This document shows positions 46,822 through 54,936 of a stretch of DNA of 64,000 bases, one piece after another. The stretch lies in the NCBI GenBank assembly GCA_964587155.1, contig CAZPKF010000007.1, positions 65,658-129,657 of the forward strand, written 5' to 3'. The position numbers and the translations under genes were made by a program. The stretch comes from Hallerella sp964587155 (lineage in GTDB: Bacteria; Fibrobacterota; Fibrobacteria; Fibrobacterales; Fibrobacteraceae). A model generated the notes under the pieces. That model worked only from the letters and a program-made list of their open reading frames with translations. It was not told the DNA's origin and did not search any database. How positions within the stretch are numbered: the first letter of the stretch is position 1; every line of letters starts with the position of its first letter.

Positions 46822-48347
46822 TGTCTGCAGAGGAAAGTTCCTGAGTCTTCCGAGTAACCGCCTTTTTCGTCTTTGGCAAAAATTCTGTAAAAATGTTTGC
46901 CGGGAAGCATCGGAAATGCCGCACTTGCGCTTTTTTCAAAAGTCGCTTTGCTTACGGGAACGCCGTCGACGGATTCTTCGACAAGGACTTTTCCATTGCG
47001 AACACCGCTCAATTCAAATTGCAAAAGGCATTTGTCCGAATGGGATCCGGTGATGTGGAGCTTTGGCGGAAACGAGATGCCGGCAGAATCGACAAGCGTT
47101 TTTTTAGAAGATTGGATGACGGCTTTCACAATGGTTTCTTCACTGTTTATCAGGGAATCTTCTGGGGAAAAAGTGAACGAAAAATGCCCATTTGCATTGC
47201 GTTCGTTCAAATTTTTGGACTTGGAATTTCCTATGGAAACGGTGACGGTTGCCGAGGTGTCTTCGCTGAAAAATTCTCCTGTGACAGTGAGTCCGTTGAC
47301 GCTGTTCATCGAAAGTGGCTGTTCTTTGTGAATGCGAATAAAGGCGCTGTCATCGTTCAAAGTGGGCTTGATGTATTCGATGAAAGCTTCTTTGCAAAGT
47401 TTTTCCACGTTGCCAATGGAGCATTTGATGCGGATTCTTTTGGTTCCATAAGAATCTTTTTCCCAATTCAAAGGCAGGCGGAATGTTCCCTGGGTAAGGT
47501 TTGCCGCGATTCCGTTGACTTTCACGGAAACGTTTTCCCGGCAAGTTCCGGCAATGGAAATTTCCGTTTGAGACGTTTTGGTCGGAATCTGTTCGAATTG
47601 GCACGGTTCCGCTTTGAACAAGGAATCTGCTTTTTTTCCATTTTCCGCGTCCATTTTCCGCGCCTTCTGCTCGAGTTTTTCAATTTGAATTTTGCCTGAG
47701 TTTCTTTCGGAAGAGATTTCCTTGGCCAATCCCCGCGAACCGGAACTGGGCGATTTGAATTTTTTCAGGCCCTGGTCTTTTTCTTGGACTAAAGTTTCTC
47801 CTCCGTTCACTTCCAGCGTTTGACCTTTTTCGTCTGTCACCAGCATTTTTCCGCTTTCCAAGGAGACGATGATTCCTTCTTCGCCGCTTTCGACAAAACC
47901 GTTCGTGCCGCGGATGGCGGCAGTCGCTGTTCCCGTTTTGAACTGGAAAGAGTTTCCGTTGGATTGTTTTTGAACGTCGAAAAAGACGCGTCCCTTTTGC
48001 AAATCGACAGAGGTTACTTTTTCGTTTTGATTGTTTACAGCTGTTTCGAAAAGAATTGTCGTGTTTTCTTCGATGGTCACAAGGCTTCCGTCCGAAAGAG
48101 CGATTCCCGCTTCACTTTCGACTAGCGTGCGGATGAGATCGTTTTCGCGGACTTTGAGACCGATCCGGAGCGGATTCCAGTTGTTTTTTGCATTTTTTTG
48201 AATGGTCACTTCGCCTAAAATGTAACGGACTTTTCCAACGGGTGACGGGTTTTCGGCGGCAACGGCCAATGAGGGTATTCCCAAAAGGCTCACAGCGAGA
48301 GAAAAACGCACGAATAGGGAGTGCTGGAGTTTGAAAATCGGTTTCAA
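46818..48347 (-). CDS. FecR-domain exported protein
   Basis: 509 residues. A signal peptide (FSLAVSLLGIPSLAVAAENP) precedes a FecR-like domain (about 38-165): GKVRYILGEVTIQKNAKNNW, LRIGLKVRENDLIRT, GSLVTIEENTTILF and TATAAIRGTNGFVES. A charged linker follows, then two to three Ig-like units and a final domain with LPGKHFYRIFAKDEKGGYSE. It probably acts in the periplasm or on the surface; FecR domains can sense or scaffold. Translation begins at TTG 48347, set by a near-perfect AAAGGAGGAA five nt upstream; no early ATG exists. Confidence 0.8.
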   Translation of the reverse strand: MKPIFKLQHSLFVRFSLAVSLLGIPSLAVAAENPSPVGKVRYILGEVTIQKNAKNNWNPLRIGLKVRENDLIRTLVESEAGIALSDGSLVTIEENTTILFETAVNNQNEKVTSVDLQKGRVFFDVQKQSNGNSFQFKTGTATAAIRGTNGFVESGEEGIIVSLESGKMLVTDEKGQTLEVNGGETLVQEKDQGLKKFKSPSSGSRGLAKEISSERNSGKIQIEKLEQKARKMDAENGKKADSLFKAEPCQFEQIPTKTSQTEISIAGTCRENVSVKVNGIAANLTQGTFRLPLNWEKDSYGTKRIRIKCSIGNVEKLCKEAFIEYIKPTLNDDSAFIRIHKEQPLSMNSVNGLTVTGEFFSEDTSATVTVSIGNSKSKNLNERNANGHFSFTFSPEDSLINSEETIVKAVIQSSKKTLVDSAGISFPPKLHITGSHSDKCLLQFELSGVRNGKVLVEESVDGVPVSKATFEKSASAAFPMLPGKHFYRIFAKDEKGGYSEDSGTFLCRQ

Positions 48348-48434
48348 AAGTTCCTCCTTTAAAAAGGGGCAGAATCATTCGGAATATAGATTTTTATCTT
48401 TTGAACAGAGACTAACAAATGGAACGAGGTGATT

Positions 48435-48725
48435 ATGGATACAGAAAATATGGAACCGACAATCGAATATACGGACGAAGAAACCGGCGAACTTGTCATT
48501 AAGCAGCTTGCGCGGGAATATCTGAGCAAGGGCGCTTGGTCGACCATCATGTTCCTGTATCAAGAACGCAATGCCAAAACGGGTGAATTTGGGGAACCGA
48601 AAGTTTCCATTCGCCGCTATCAAAAGCAACAGGGCGTTTTCAAGCAGCGGAGCAAATTCAATATTTCGAATCAGGCTCAGGCGGCTGCCATCATTTCCGT
48701 TTTGCAAAAATGGTATAATATTTAA
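48435..48725 (+). CDS. small conserved protein upstream of ybeY
   Basis: 96 residues, cytoplasmic. The sequence PTIEYTDEETGELVIKQLAR, then LSKGAWSTIMFLYQE, GEFGEPKVSIRRYQKQQG and KFNISNQAQAAAIISVLQKW resembles short uncharacterised proteins found in several phyla. It is basic in the middle, with an alpha/beta pattern. AGGTG precedes the ATG; a GTG at 48429 would add two residues. The stop is 1 nt before ybeY, so the two are co-translated; a link to rRNA maturation or translation is only inferred from this. Confidence 0.7.
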   Translation: MDTENMEPTIEYTDEETGELVIKQLAREYLSKGAWSTIMFLYQERNAKTGEFGEPKVSIRRYQKQQGVFKQRSKFNISNQAQAAAIISVLQKWYNI

Positions 48726-48726
48726 T

Positions 48727-49218
48727 ATGGCCGAAAAAAAAAGCGCTCCGTCATTTTTGGTGAATTTTCTCACAGAAGATGAACAAAAAGAGTTCCCTTG
48801 GAAATCCCGTTTTGAACCACTCGCCCGGAAAATTCTCCTGGAAGAGGGGCATCCGGAAAATGTGAATATCGTTCTTTGTGATGATGGGACGGTTCGCGAG
48901 TTGAACAGGCAATATCGCCATCTGGACAAGGTGACGGACGTGTTGAGCTTTGAATGGCACGAAGATTATCTGCTCGGAGAAATTTACATTGCCAGTGAAC
49001 AGGTGAAGCGTCAGGCTCCGAAGTTTGGAAACACCTTTTACGCGGAGCTCAAACGGATGATTGTCCATGGGCTGTTGCACCTTTCCGGCTATGACCACCA
49101 TACGGTTTCGGAACGTTCCGTGATGCGCCGTCGGGAACGGGAAATTTTGGGTCGTGACATTTATCGTGCCGATACGGGTATGGCTTCCCCGAGTAAAGAA
49201 CGCCGAAGGAAAAAATAA
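48727..49218 (+). CDS. ybeY: endoribonuclease YbeY (rRNA maturation factor)
   Basis: Zinc-dependent RNase for 16S rRNA maturation and ribosome quality control; 163 residues. The three-His zinc motif HGLLHLSGYDHH is intact, and NRQYRHLDKVTDVLSFEW is the family block before it. The frame extends upstream inside the preceding small gene; ATG 48727 begins the family-like N-terminus. It overlaps the following CNNM/CorC gene by 1 nt (TAATG), the common ybeY-corC neighbourhood. Confidence 0.94.
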   Translation: MAEKKSAPSFLVNFLTEDEQKEFPWKSRFEPLARKILLEEGHPENVNIVLCDDGTVRELNRQYRHLDKVTDVLSFEWHEDYLLGEIYIASEQVKRQAPKFGNTFYAELKRMIVHGLLHLSGYDHHTVSERSVMRRREREILGRDIYRADTGMASPSKERRRKK

Positions 49219-50543
49219 TGCTGGATTTGAACTGGATGATGCAAGGTACAACGGTTTTCATTGTTGTTGCTGTCGTTTTGGTTGTCCTTTCGGGGCTTTT
49301 TTCCCTGGTCAAAACGGTTTTTTTGTCGCTATCCGTGACGACCGAAAGCGAAGAGGATGAAAAATTGGTGGCGCGGGTGAACGCCTATGTGGATGCGCCC
49401 GGGTTCAACGAGACGATTTCCATTGCACGCATCATTTTGAACGCTTCGGCGGGAGTTCTTGGCTTTTTGGCCGCCTATGCGCTGACCTGTGGATTTTATG
49501 GGCATCCGGTTTTGGGTCTTTGCCTTTATGTGATTTTGGCTGGATTCGTGGAATATGTGGTGGTCATTTTGATTCCGAATATGTTCGGCGTTTTCCGGCC
49601 AGAAACGTTTTCCCGGATGCTTTTGCCTGTTTACAAGATATTGCGGTTGCCGTTTGCGTTAGAAGCGAAATGCGCCAATTGGGTTTATTTGAAAGTTCAC
49701 AAAGCGTTGGGATACAATCCGAAGTTGAGCTTTCTTTCGGAAGACAAACGGGATGCGCTGGAATCCGATATGTCTGACGAAGATGAAGACGCATTAGACG
49801 AAGATGAGCGGCAGATGGTGCTGAATATTTTTGATTTTGTCGAAACGCCTGTTCGCGAAATCATGACTCCCCGCGTTGACATGGTGACGATCGACATTTC
49901 TTCGACATTAGAAGAAACGATTCACGTCTTGAACGAAGAGCGCCATTCCCGCGTACCTGTTTACAGGGATTCCATCGACAACATCGTCGGAGTCCTTTCC
50001 GCCAGGGATTTTTTGGAATGGTATACGGAACATGGGAAAGAACCTTTCGACCTCCAATCCCTGTTGAATCCGGTCGTTTTTGTTCCTCAGCAAAAGCAAA
50101 TCGATGATTTGCTCCGCGAGTTGCGTGAAAACGGAAATCAGCTTGCGATTGTCGTCGATGAATACGGCGGCGTGGCGGGCCTTGTCACCGTCGAAGATAT
50201 CGTCGAAGAAATCGTCGGTGAAATCAAGGACGAAGACGACTTGGAAGAAGACGCGATGATTCAAAAATTGAAAGATGGACGATACATCTTCAATCCGCTG
50301 ATTACCATTTCCGATTTTGAAGATGCGACTGGGATTGCACTCAAAGAGCCGGAAGGCGTGCACGTGGAAACCGTTTCTGGATTGATTTTGGCAAAGCTTG
50401 GCGCGATTCCTTCGGCTGGTGCGGAAGTGGATATTGGCGGGCATAAGTTCCGCGTTATCAAAATGGACGGCACCCGCATGACGAAAGCGATGCTTGTTCC
50501 CCAAGACAGGCTTACCCGGAAAGTGTCCAGCATTCCGCGATAG
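49218..50543 (+). CDS. CNNM/CBS-domain protein (HlyC/CorC family)
   Basis: 441 residues. The N-terminal 170 residues hold three to four membrane helices of a CNNM (DUF21)-type domain. Two CBS domains follow (about 205-330), with the hallmark FDFVETPVREIMTPRVDMVT and later VVDEYGGVAGLVTVEDIVEE. A C-terminal CorC/HlyC transporter-associated domain ends in VDIGGHKFRVIKMDGTRMTK. Such proteins are implicated in magnesium or cobalt efflux. It overlaps ybeY by 1 nt and is the last gene of that operon. Confidence 0.92.
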   Translation: MLDLNWMMQGTTVFIVVAVVLVVLSGLFSLVKTVFLSLSVTTESEEDEKLVARVNAYVDAPGFNETISIARIILNASAGVLGFLAAYALTCGFYGHPVLGLCLYVILAGFVEYVVVILIPNMFGVFRPETFSRMLLPVYKILRLPFALEAKCANWVYLKVHKALGYNPKLSFLSEDKRDALESDMSDEDEDALDEDERQMVLNIFDFVETPVREIMTPRVDMVTIDISSTLEETIHVLNEERHSRVPVYRDSIDNIVGVLSARDFLEWYTEHGKEPFDLQSLLNPVVFVPQQKQIDDLLRELRENGNQLAIVVDEYGGVAGLVTVEDIVEEIVGEIKDEDDLEEDAMIQKLKDGRYIFNPLITISDFEDATGIALKEPEGVHVETVSGLILAKLGAIPSAGAEVDIGGHKFRVIKMDGTRMTKAMLVPQDRLTRKVSSIPR

Positions 50544-50650
50544 CTCGGACCGCCGTTTATTGTTAGACGAAACTAAAACAAATGTACTCACGGTAGTTTT
50601 TAAGCGCCTTTTCCCGAAAACAGGCGGAATCGTCGGTCTTTTTGTTCTTT

Positions 50651-50716
50651 TTTGGTCGATGAATCCCAAATTTCATATATTTGAAATGCTGTAAAAAATC
50701 GATTAAGCAAAGGAGA
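50651..50716 (+). promoter_or_regulatory. pflB promoter, dyad and ribosome binding site
   Basis: TTTG (50651-50654), 21 nt, then TATATTTG (50676-50683) matches the Bacteroidota-type TTTG/TAnnTTTG promoter layout. A perfect dyad ATTTCA-N6-TGAAAT (50670-50687) overlaps the -10 and could be an operator. AGGAGA at 50711-50716 is a strong ribosome binding site for ATG 50722. Confidence 0.5.
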
Positions 50717-50721
50717 ATCTT

Positions 50722-52974
50722 ATGATTCAGAACGAAGCTTGGGAAGGCTTTGAAGGACGAATTTGGAAAGACGAAATCAACGTCCGCGACTTTATTCAAA
50801 AAAATTATAAGCCGTATAATGGTGACGAAACATTTTTGGCAAATCCGACCGAGGCGACAGACAAACTTTGGGGAAAACTGAAGCAGCTTCAAAAGGAAGA
50901 ACGCAAAAAAGGCGGAGTCCTTGACATGGACACGGAAGTCGTCTCTTCCATCACGTCGCATGCGCCCGGCTACATTGACGAATCCATGAAGGAGCTAGAA
51001 CAGATTGTCGGACTCCAAACTGATAAGCCGTTAAAACGCGCCTTTATGCCGTTTGGCGGAATCCGCATGGCCGAAGAAGCTTGCTCAACCTATGGTTACA
51101 CGCCTTCGCCGAAATTGCATGAAATTTTCACAAAGTATCATAAAACGCATAATGACGGCGTTTTTGACGTTTATACGCCAGAAATGAAATTGGCTCGTCA
51201 CAGCCACATTGTGACTGGACTTCCGGATACTTATGGCCGTGGGCGGATTGTCGGCGATTATCGTCGGGTGGCCCTTTATGGAATTGATTTTTTGATTGCC
51301 AAAAAGCAAGAAGACAAGGCAAATTGTGGCGACGGCACCATGACGGACGCTGTTATTCGTCTGCGTGAAGAACTTTCCATGCAGATCAAGGCCTTGAAAG
51401 AATTGAAAGTGATGGCCGCTTCCTATGGGTTTGATATTTCGGGCCCAGCGAAAACGGCAAAAGAAGCTGTTCAGTGGCTTTACTTTGGCTATTTGGGAGC
51501 TATTAAAACGCAAAATGGCGCTGCGATGAGCGTTGGACGCGTTTCCACATTCCTAGATATTTACATGGAACGCGATTTGGAAAAGGGAATTCTCACAGAG
51601 CAAGAAGCGCAGGAACTGATCGACCATCTGGTGATGAAATGCCGTATGGTCAAATTTGCCCGTATCCCGTCTTACAATCAGCTGTTCTCCGGGGATCCGG
51701 TGTGGGCGACACTTGAAGTGGCCGGCATGGGAATCGACGGAAGGCACATGGTGACGAAAAACGATTACCGCTTTTTGCACACTTTGGAAAACATGGGGCC
51801 GTCTCCGGAGCCGAACCTCACCGTCCTTTACACAGACAAGCTTCCGGAAAATTTCAAGAAGTATGCCGCCAAGATTTCTGTGAAAACGAGTTCCATCCAA
51901 TATGAAAATGATGATGTGATGAAGCCGGTTTGGGGGGACGATTATTCCATTTGCTGTTGCGTTTCGGCGACCCAAACGGGTAAAGAAATGCAATTCTTTG
52001 GAGCCCGCGCCAATTTGGCCAAAGCGCTCCTTTATGCGATTAACGGCGGTGTTGACGAAAAGAGCGGCGAACAGGTTGGCCCTGCGTACAAGCCAATCAC
52101 ATCGGAGTATTTGGATTACGAAGAAGTGATGAAAAAGTACGATGCCATGCTCGAATGGTTGGCGGATTTGTATGTGAATACGCTGAATGCAATTCAGTAT
52201 ATGCACGACAAGTATTATTACGAAGCGGAAGAAATGGCTTTGATCGATACGGATGTCCGCCGGACTTTTGCAACGGGCATTGCCGGGTTCTCACATGTGA
52301 TTGATTCCCTTTCTGCGATTAAATATGCGAAAGTGAAAGTTATCCGCAACGAAAAAGGCGTAGCCGTCGATTACAAGGTCGAGGGGGAATTCCCGAAATA
52401 CGGCAATGATGATGACCGGGCAGATGAAATCGGCGTGGAATTGCTCCGCAGCTTCATGACGAAGATTCGGAAGCATCACACTTATCGCGATTCTGAACCG
52501 ACGACTTCGATTTTGACGATTACGTCGAATGTGGTTTATGGAAAGGCGACGGGTGCCATGCCGGATGGCCGTAAAGAGGGTGAACCGCTTTCTCCGGGAG
52601 CGAATCCGAGTTATGGTGCGGAACAGAATGGACTTCTCGCGTCACTCAATTCTGTTGCCAAGGTGCCGTATCATTGGGCACTTGACGGTATCAGCAACAC
52701 CCAGACAATCAATCCGGAAGCGTTGGGTCACAGCGATGAAGAACGTACGAACAATTTGGTGCAGGTCTTAGACGGTTATTTCGCCCAAGGCCCTCATCAT
52801 TTGAACGTAAATGTCTTTGGCCGTGAAAAGCTCCTTGATGCGATGGAACATCCGGAAAAAGAAGAATACCAGAACTTCACCATTCGAGTGTCCGGTTACG
52901 CGGTCAAGTTCATCGATTTGACAAAAGAACAGCAGATGGATGTGATTTCGCGTACTTGCCACGATAGAATGTAG
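50722..52974 (+). CDS. pflB: pyruvate formate-lyase
   Basis: Glycyl-radical enzyme that splits pyruvate and CoA to acetyl-CoA and formate in anaerobic fermentation; 750 residues, full length. The active-site block is YSICCCVSATQTGKEMQFFG, with the catalytic Cys pair at 412-413 and an extra Cys at 411 where Ala is usual. The radical site near the C-terminus is IRVSGYAVKFIDL with Gly725. The activating enzyme gene follows after 1 nt. Formate is a known product of Fibrobacter fermentation. Confidence 0.96.
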   Translation: MIQNEAWEGFEGRIWKDEINVRDFIQKNYKPYNGDETFLANPTEATDKLWGKLKQLQKEERKKGGVLDMDTEVVSSITSHAPGYIDESMKELEQIVGLQTDKPLKRAFMPFGGIRMAEEACSTYGYTPSPKLHEIFTKYHKTHNDGVFDVYTPEMKLARHSHIVTGLPDTYGRGRIVGDYRRVALYGIDFLIAKKQEDKANCGDGTMTDAVIRLREELSMQIKALKELKVMAASYGFDISGPAKTAKEAVQWLYFGYLGAIKTQNGAAMSVGRVSTFLDIYMERDLEKGILTEQEAQELIDHLVMKCRMVKFARIPSYNQLFSGDPVWATLEVAGMGIDGRHMVTKNDYRFLHTLENMGPSPEPNLTVLYTDKLPENFKKYAAKISVKTSSIQYENDDVMKPVWGDDYSICCCVSATQTGKEMQFFGARANLAKALLYAINGGVDEKSGEQVGPAYKPITSEYLDYEEVMKKYDAMLEWLADLYVNTLNAIQYMHDKYYYEAEEMALIDTDVRRTFATGIAGFSHVIDSLSAIKYAKVKVIRNEKGVAVDYKVEGEFPKYGNDDDRADEIGVELLRSFMTKIRKHHTYRDSEPTTSILTITSNVVYGKATGAMPDGRKEGEPLSPGANPSYGAEQNGLLASLNSVAKVPYHWALDGISNTQTINPEALGHSDEERTNNLVQVLDGYFAQGPHHLNVNVFGREKLLDAMEHPEKEEYQNFTIRVSGYAVKFIDLTKEQQMDVISRTCHDRM

Positions 52975-52975
52975 C

Positions 52976-53722
52976 ATGACGGTTGGGCGCATTCACAAAT
53001 TGGAATCTTTCGGACTTGTGGATGGGCCCGGAGTGCGGTATGTCGTGTTTTTGCAGGGCTGCCGCATGCGTTGCCGTTATTGTCATAATCCAGAATCTTG
53101 GAATAGCACCGGGGGAAAACTCTACACTCCTCAGGAGCTGTTTTCGCAAGTATACCGTTACAAATCTTATTGGAAAAACAATGGGGGCGTGACGGTCAGC
53201 GGTGGGGAACCCCTGCTGCAAATGGATTTCTTGTTGGAATTTTTTGAATTATGCCGGGAACATTCGGTCAATACGGCTTTGGATACCAGCGGGAATCCGT
53301 TTTCGGAAGAGGCGGATTATTTGTCCAAATTCGACAGGCTTTTGGAGGCGACTTCCATTGTCCTGTTGGATTTGAAAATGTGGGATTCCGATGGGCACAA
53401 AAGCCTTACTGGCCAATCGAATGAAAACATTTTGAAAATGGCGACTCACCTTTCCGAGAAAGGCGTTCCCATTTGGATTCGCCGCGTTTTGGTTCCTGGA
53501 CTCACCGATGATGATAAGGATTTGGAAAATACATATAAATTCATCTGTTCCCTGAAAACGGTCCGCCGGGTGGAAGTCCTGCCTTATCACGCATTTGCGA
53601 TTCCCAAATGGCAACAGCTGGGAATTCCCTACACGTTGATGGAAGCGAAGTCTCCGACAGAGGAACAGGTGAAACGCGCGGAAGAAATTTTGCACGTTAA
53701 AAGTTTTCCCGATTATTCGTAA
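52976..53722 (+). CDS. pflA: pyruvate formate-lyase activating enzyme
   Basis: Radical SAM enzyme that installs the glycyl radical on PflB; 248 residues. The [4Fe-4S]-binding CxxxCxxC motif reads FLQGCRMRCRYCHNPESW, preceded by ESFGLVDGPGVRYVVF. VTVSGGEPLLQMDFL is the SAM-binding GGE motif. The single iron-sulfur cluster and short length fit PflA rather than the longer glycerol-dehydratase-type activators. It ends the pfl operon. Confidence 0.95.
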   Translation: MTVGRIHKLESFGLVDGPGVRYVVFLQGCRMRCRYCHNPESWNSTGGKLYTPQELFSQVYRYKSYWKNNGGVTVSGGEPLLQMDFLLEFFELCREHSVNTALDTSGNPFSEEADYLSKFDRLLEATSIVLLDLKMWDSDGHKSLTGQSNENILKMATHLSEKGVPIWIRRVLVPGLTDDDKDLENTYKFICSLKTVRRVEVLPYHAFAIPKWQQLGIPYTLMEAKSPTEEQVKRAEEILHVKSFPDYS

Positions 53723-53832
53723 CAGCTTTGATTCTGTTTGGCAAAATTTCCATTTAAAAATAAGAGATCCGTTCAAAGAAAACATTCTTTTTTGCAAGAG
53801 AAGTTTGCCGGTGCGGTTAAGAAGGGAATCCT

Positions 53833-53975
53833 TACTGCGAAAACGGCACTACCGTTGCCGCCCAAATCGTGCAAATTTCCAACCCCTGCAGAAAAGATTT
53901 TCCGTGTGAAATCCACTCATATCAACCCATTCCGCAGCCTTAATTTTCAACAGCTGCTTCTTAATTCCGCATGAT
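53833..53975 (+). repeat. dispersed intergenic repeat, copy B
   Basis: Same direction as copy A. CTGCGAAAACGG (53835-53846), CCCAAATCGTGC, CTGCAGAAAAGATTTTCCG, TGAAATCCACTC, CATTCCGCAG and a TTCTTAATTCC tail align with the blocks at 36585-36740. A 78-codon open frame (53738-53974) runs through it but resembles no protein and is discounted. The surrounding 53723-54006 gap holds nothing else that I can support. Confidence 0.55.
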
Positions 53976-54006
53976 GCGTTGTGGTTTCACTCCGGGCTTC
54001 ATACAG

Positions 54007-54038
54007 AAAACCCCGGAAGTTGTGTTCAACTTTCGGGG
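54007..54038 (-). terminator. terminator of the YebC-family gene
   Basis: A 12-bp stem with one G-T pair (54011-54022 with 54027-54038) has a 4-nt loop; on the minus strand it is followed by TTTTCTGT. It lies about 30 nt past the stop codon at 54071. Confidence 0.85.
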
Positions 54039-54070
54039 GCAATGATGCAATTTAATTTATTCGGAATGGA

Positions 54071-54817
54071 TTACTCTGCAGAATCCAAATCTTCGTCGCT
54101 GATTTCGGCGTTGTGGTAAACGTCTTGAACGTCGTCGTCGTCTTCGAATTTGTCGAGTAATTTCAACAGCTTCTGGGCATCGGCGTGTTCCAGTTTGACA
54201 GGATCATTGGGAACGTAGCTGATTTCTGCGCTGAGCATTTCAATGCCGGCCGCTTCAAGAGCTTTGGTTACGGCATCGAAAGATTCCGGGGACGTAGAAA
54301 TTTCATGCACGTCGTCTTCTGTGGCCATGTCGTCTGCGCCAGCTTCGAGAGCAACATCCATCACCTGATCTTCGGTGTATTTGGATGCGTCGACATCGAT
54401 AACGCCTTTATGGGTGAACGCCCAAGCAACGGAACCCGCTTCGCCGAGGCTGCCGCCGTTTTTGTTGAAAATGTTGCGGATGTTCGAAACGGTACGCGTT
54501 TTGTTGTCTGTCATGCATTTGACGAAAATGGCGACTCCGCCGGGGCCGCGGCCTTCGTAAATCGGTTCTTCCATGATGACGTCTTTGCCTTCGCCGGTTC
54601 CCTTTGCAATTGCCGATTCAATGTTCTTGGCCGGAAGGCTTTGGCTTTTTGCTTTGAGGATGGCTGCGCGGAGACGCGGGTTGGCATCTGGATTGCCGCC
54701 GCCGAGTTTGGCTGCAATGGAAATTTCTTTAATGAATTTGTTCCAAGCTTTGGCGCGGGCGACATCCGTTTTTGCTTTCTTGCGTTTTGTCGTTGCCCAT
54801 TTGGAATGTCCGGACAT
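54071..54817 (-). CDS. YebC/PmpR-family DNA-binding protein
   Basis: 248 residues, full length for the family. The N-terminal signature is MSGHSKWATTKRKKAKTDVA, with RAKAWNKFIKEISIAAKLGG after it (usually MAGHSKWANIKHRKA). GRGPGGVAIFVKCMTDNKTR and GSLGEAGSVAWAF are the conserved middle blocks. Members act as transcriptional regulators, and recent work links some to translation of proline-rich stretches; which applies here is not evident. CGAGGTATTT precedes the ATG. It is monocistronic with its own terminator. Confidence 0.93.
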   Translation of the reverse strand: MSGHSKWATTKRKKAKTDVARAKAWNKFIKEISIAAKLGGGNPDANPRLRAAILKAKSQSLPAKNIESAIAKGTGEGKDVIMEEPIYEGRGPGGVAIFVKCMTDNKTRTVSNIRNIFNKNGGSLGEAGSVAWAFTHKGVIDVDASKYTEDQVMDVALEAGADDMATEDDVHEISTSPESFDAVTKALEAAGIEMLSAEISYVPNDPVKLEHADAQKLLKLLDKFEDDDDVQDVYHNAEISDEDLDSAE

Positions 54818-54936
54818 AAATACCTCGGAGGTTCAAAATTGATGTTCCAAAAATAGCATTCTGAAGTGGAACGAAAAAGATTTTTCATCAAAAATTGTTG
54901 AAAGAATGGCTGTTTTATGAAATAGAAGGGAAAATT

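Noticed and set aside
50670..50687. pflB dyad as an FNR/CRP site
   Set aside because: The half-sites ATTTCA/TGAAAT lack the TTGAT or TGTGA cores of those regulators.
53738..53974. 78-codon frame after pflA
   Set aside because: It lies across dispersed repeat copy B, which is non-coding at its other two sites.
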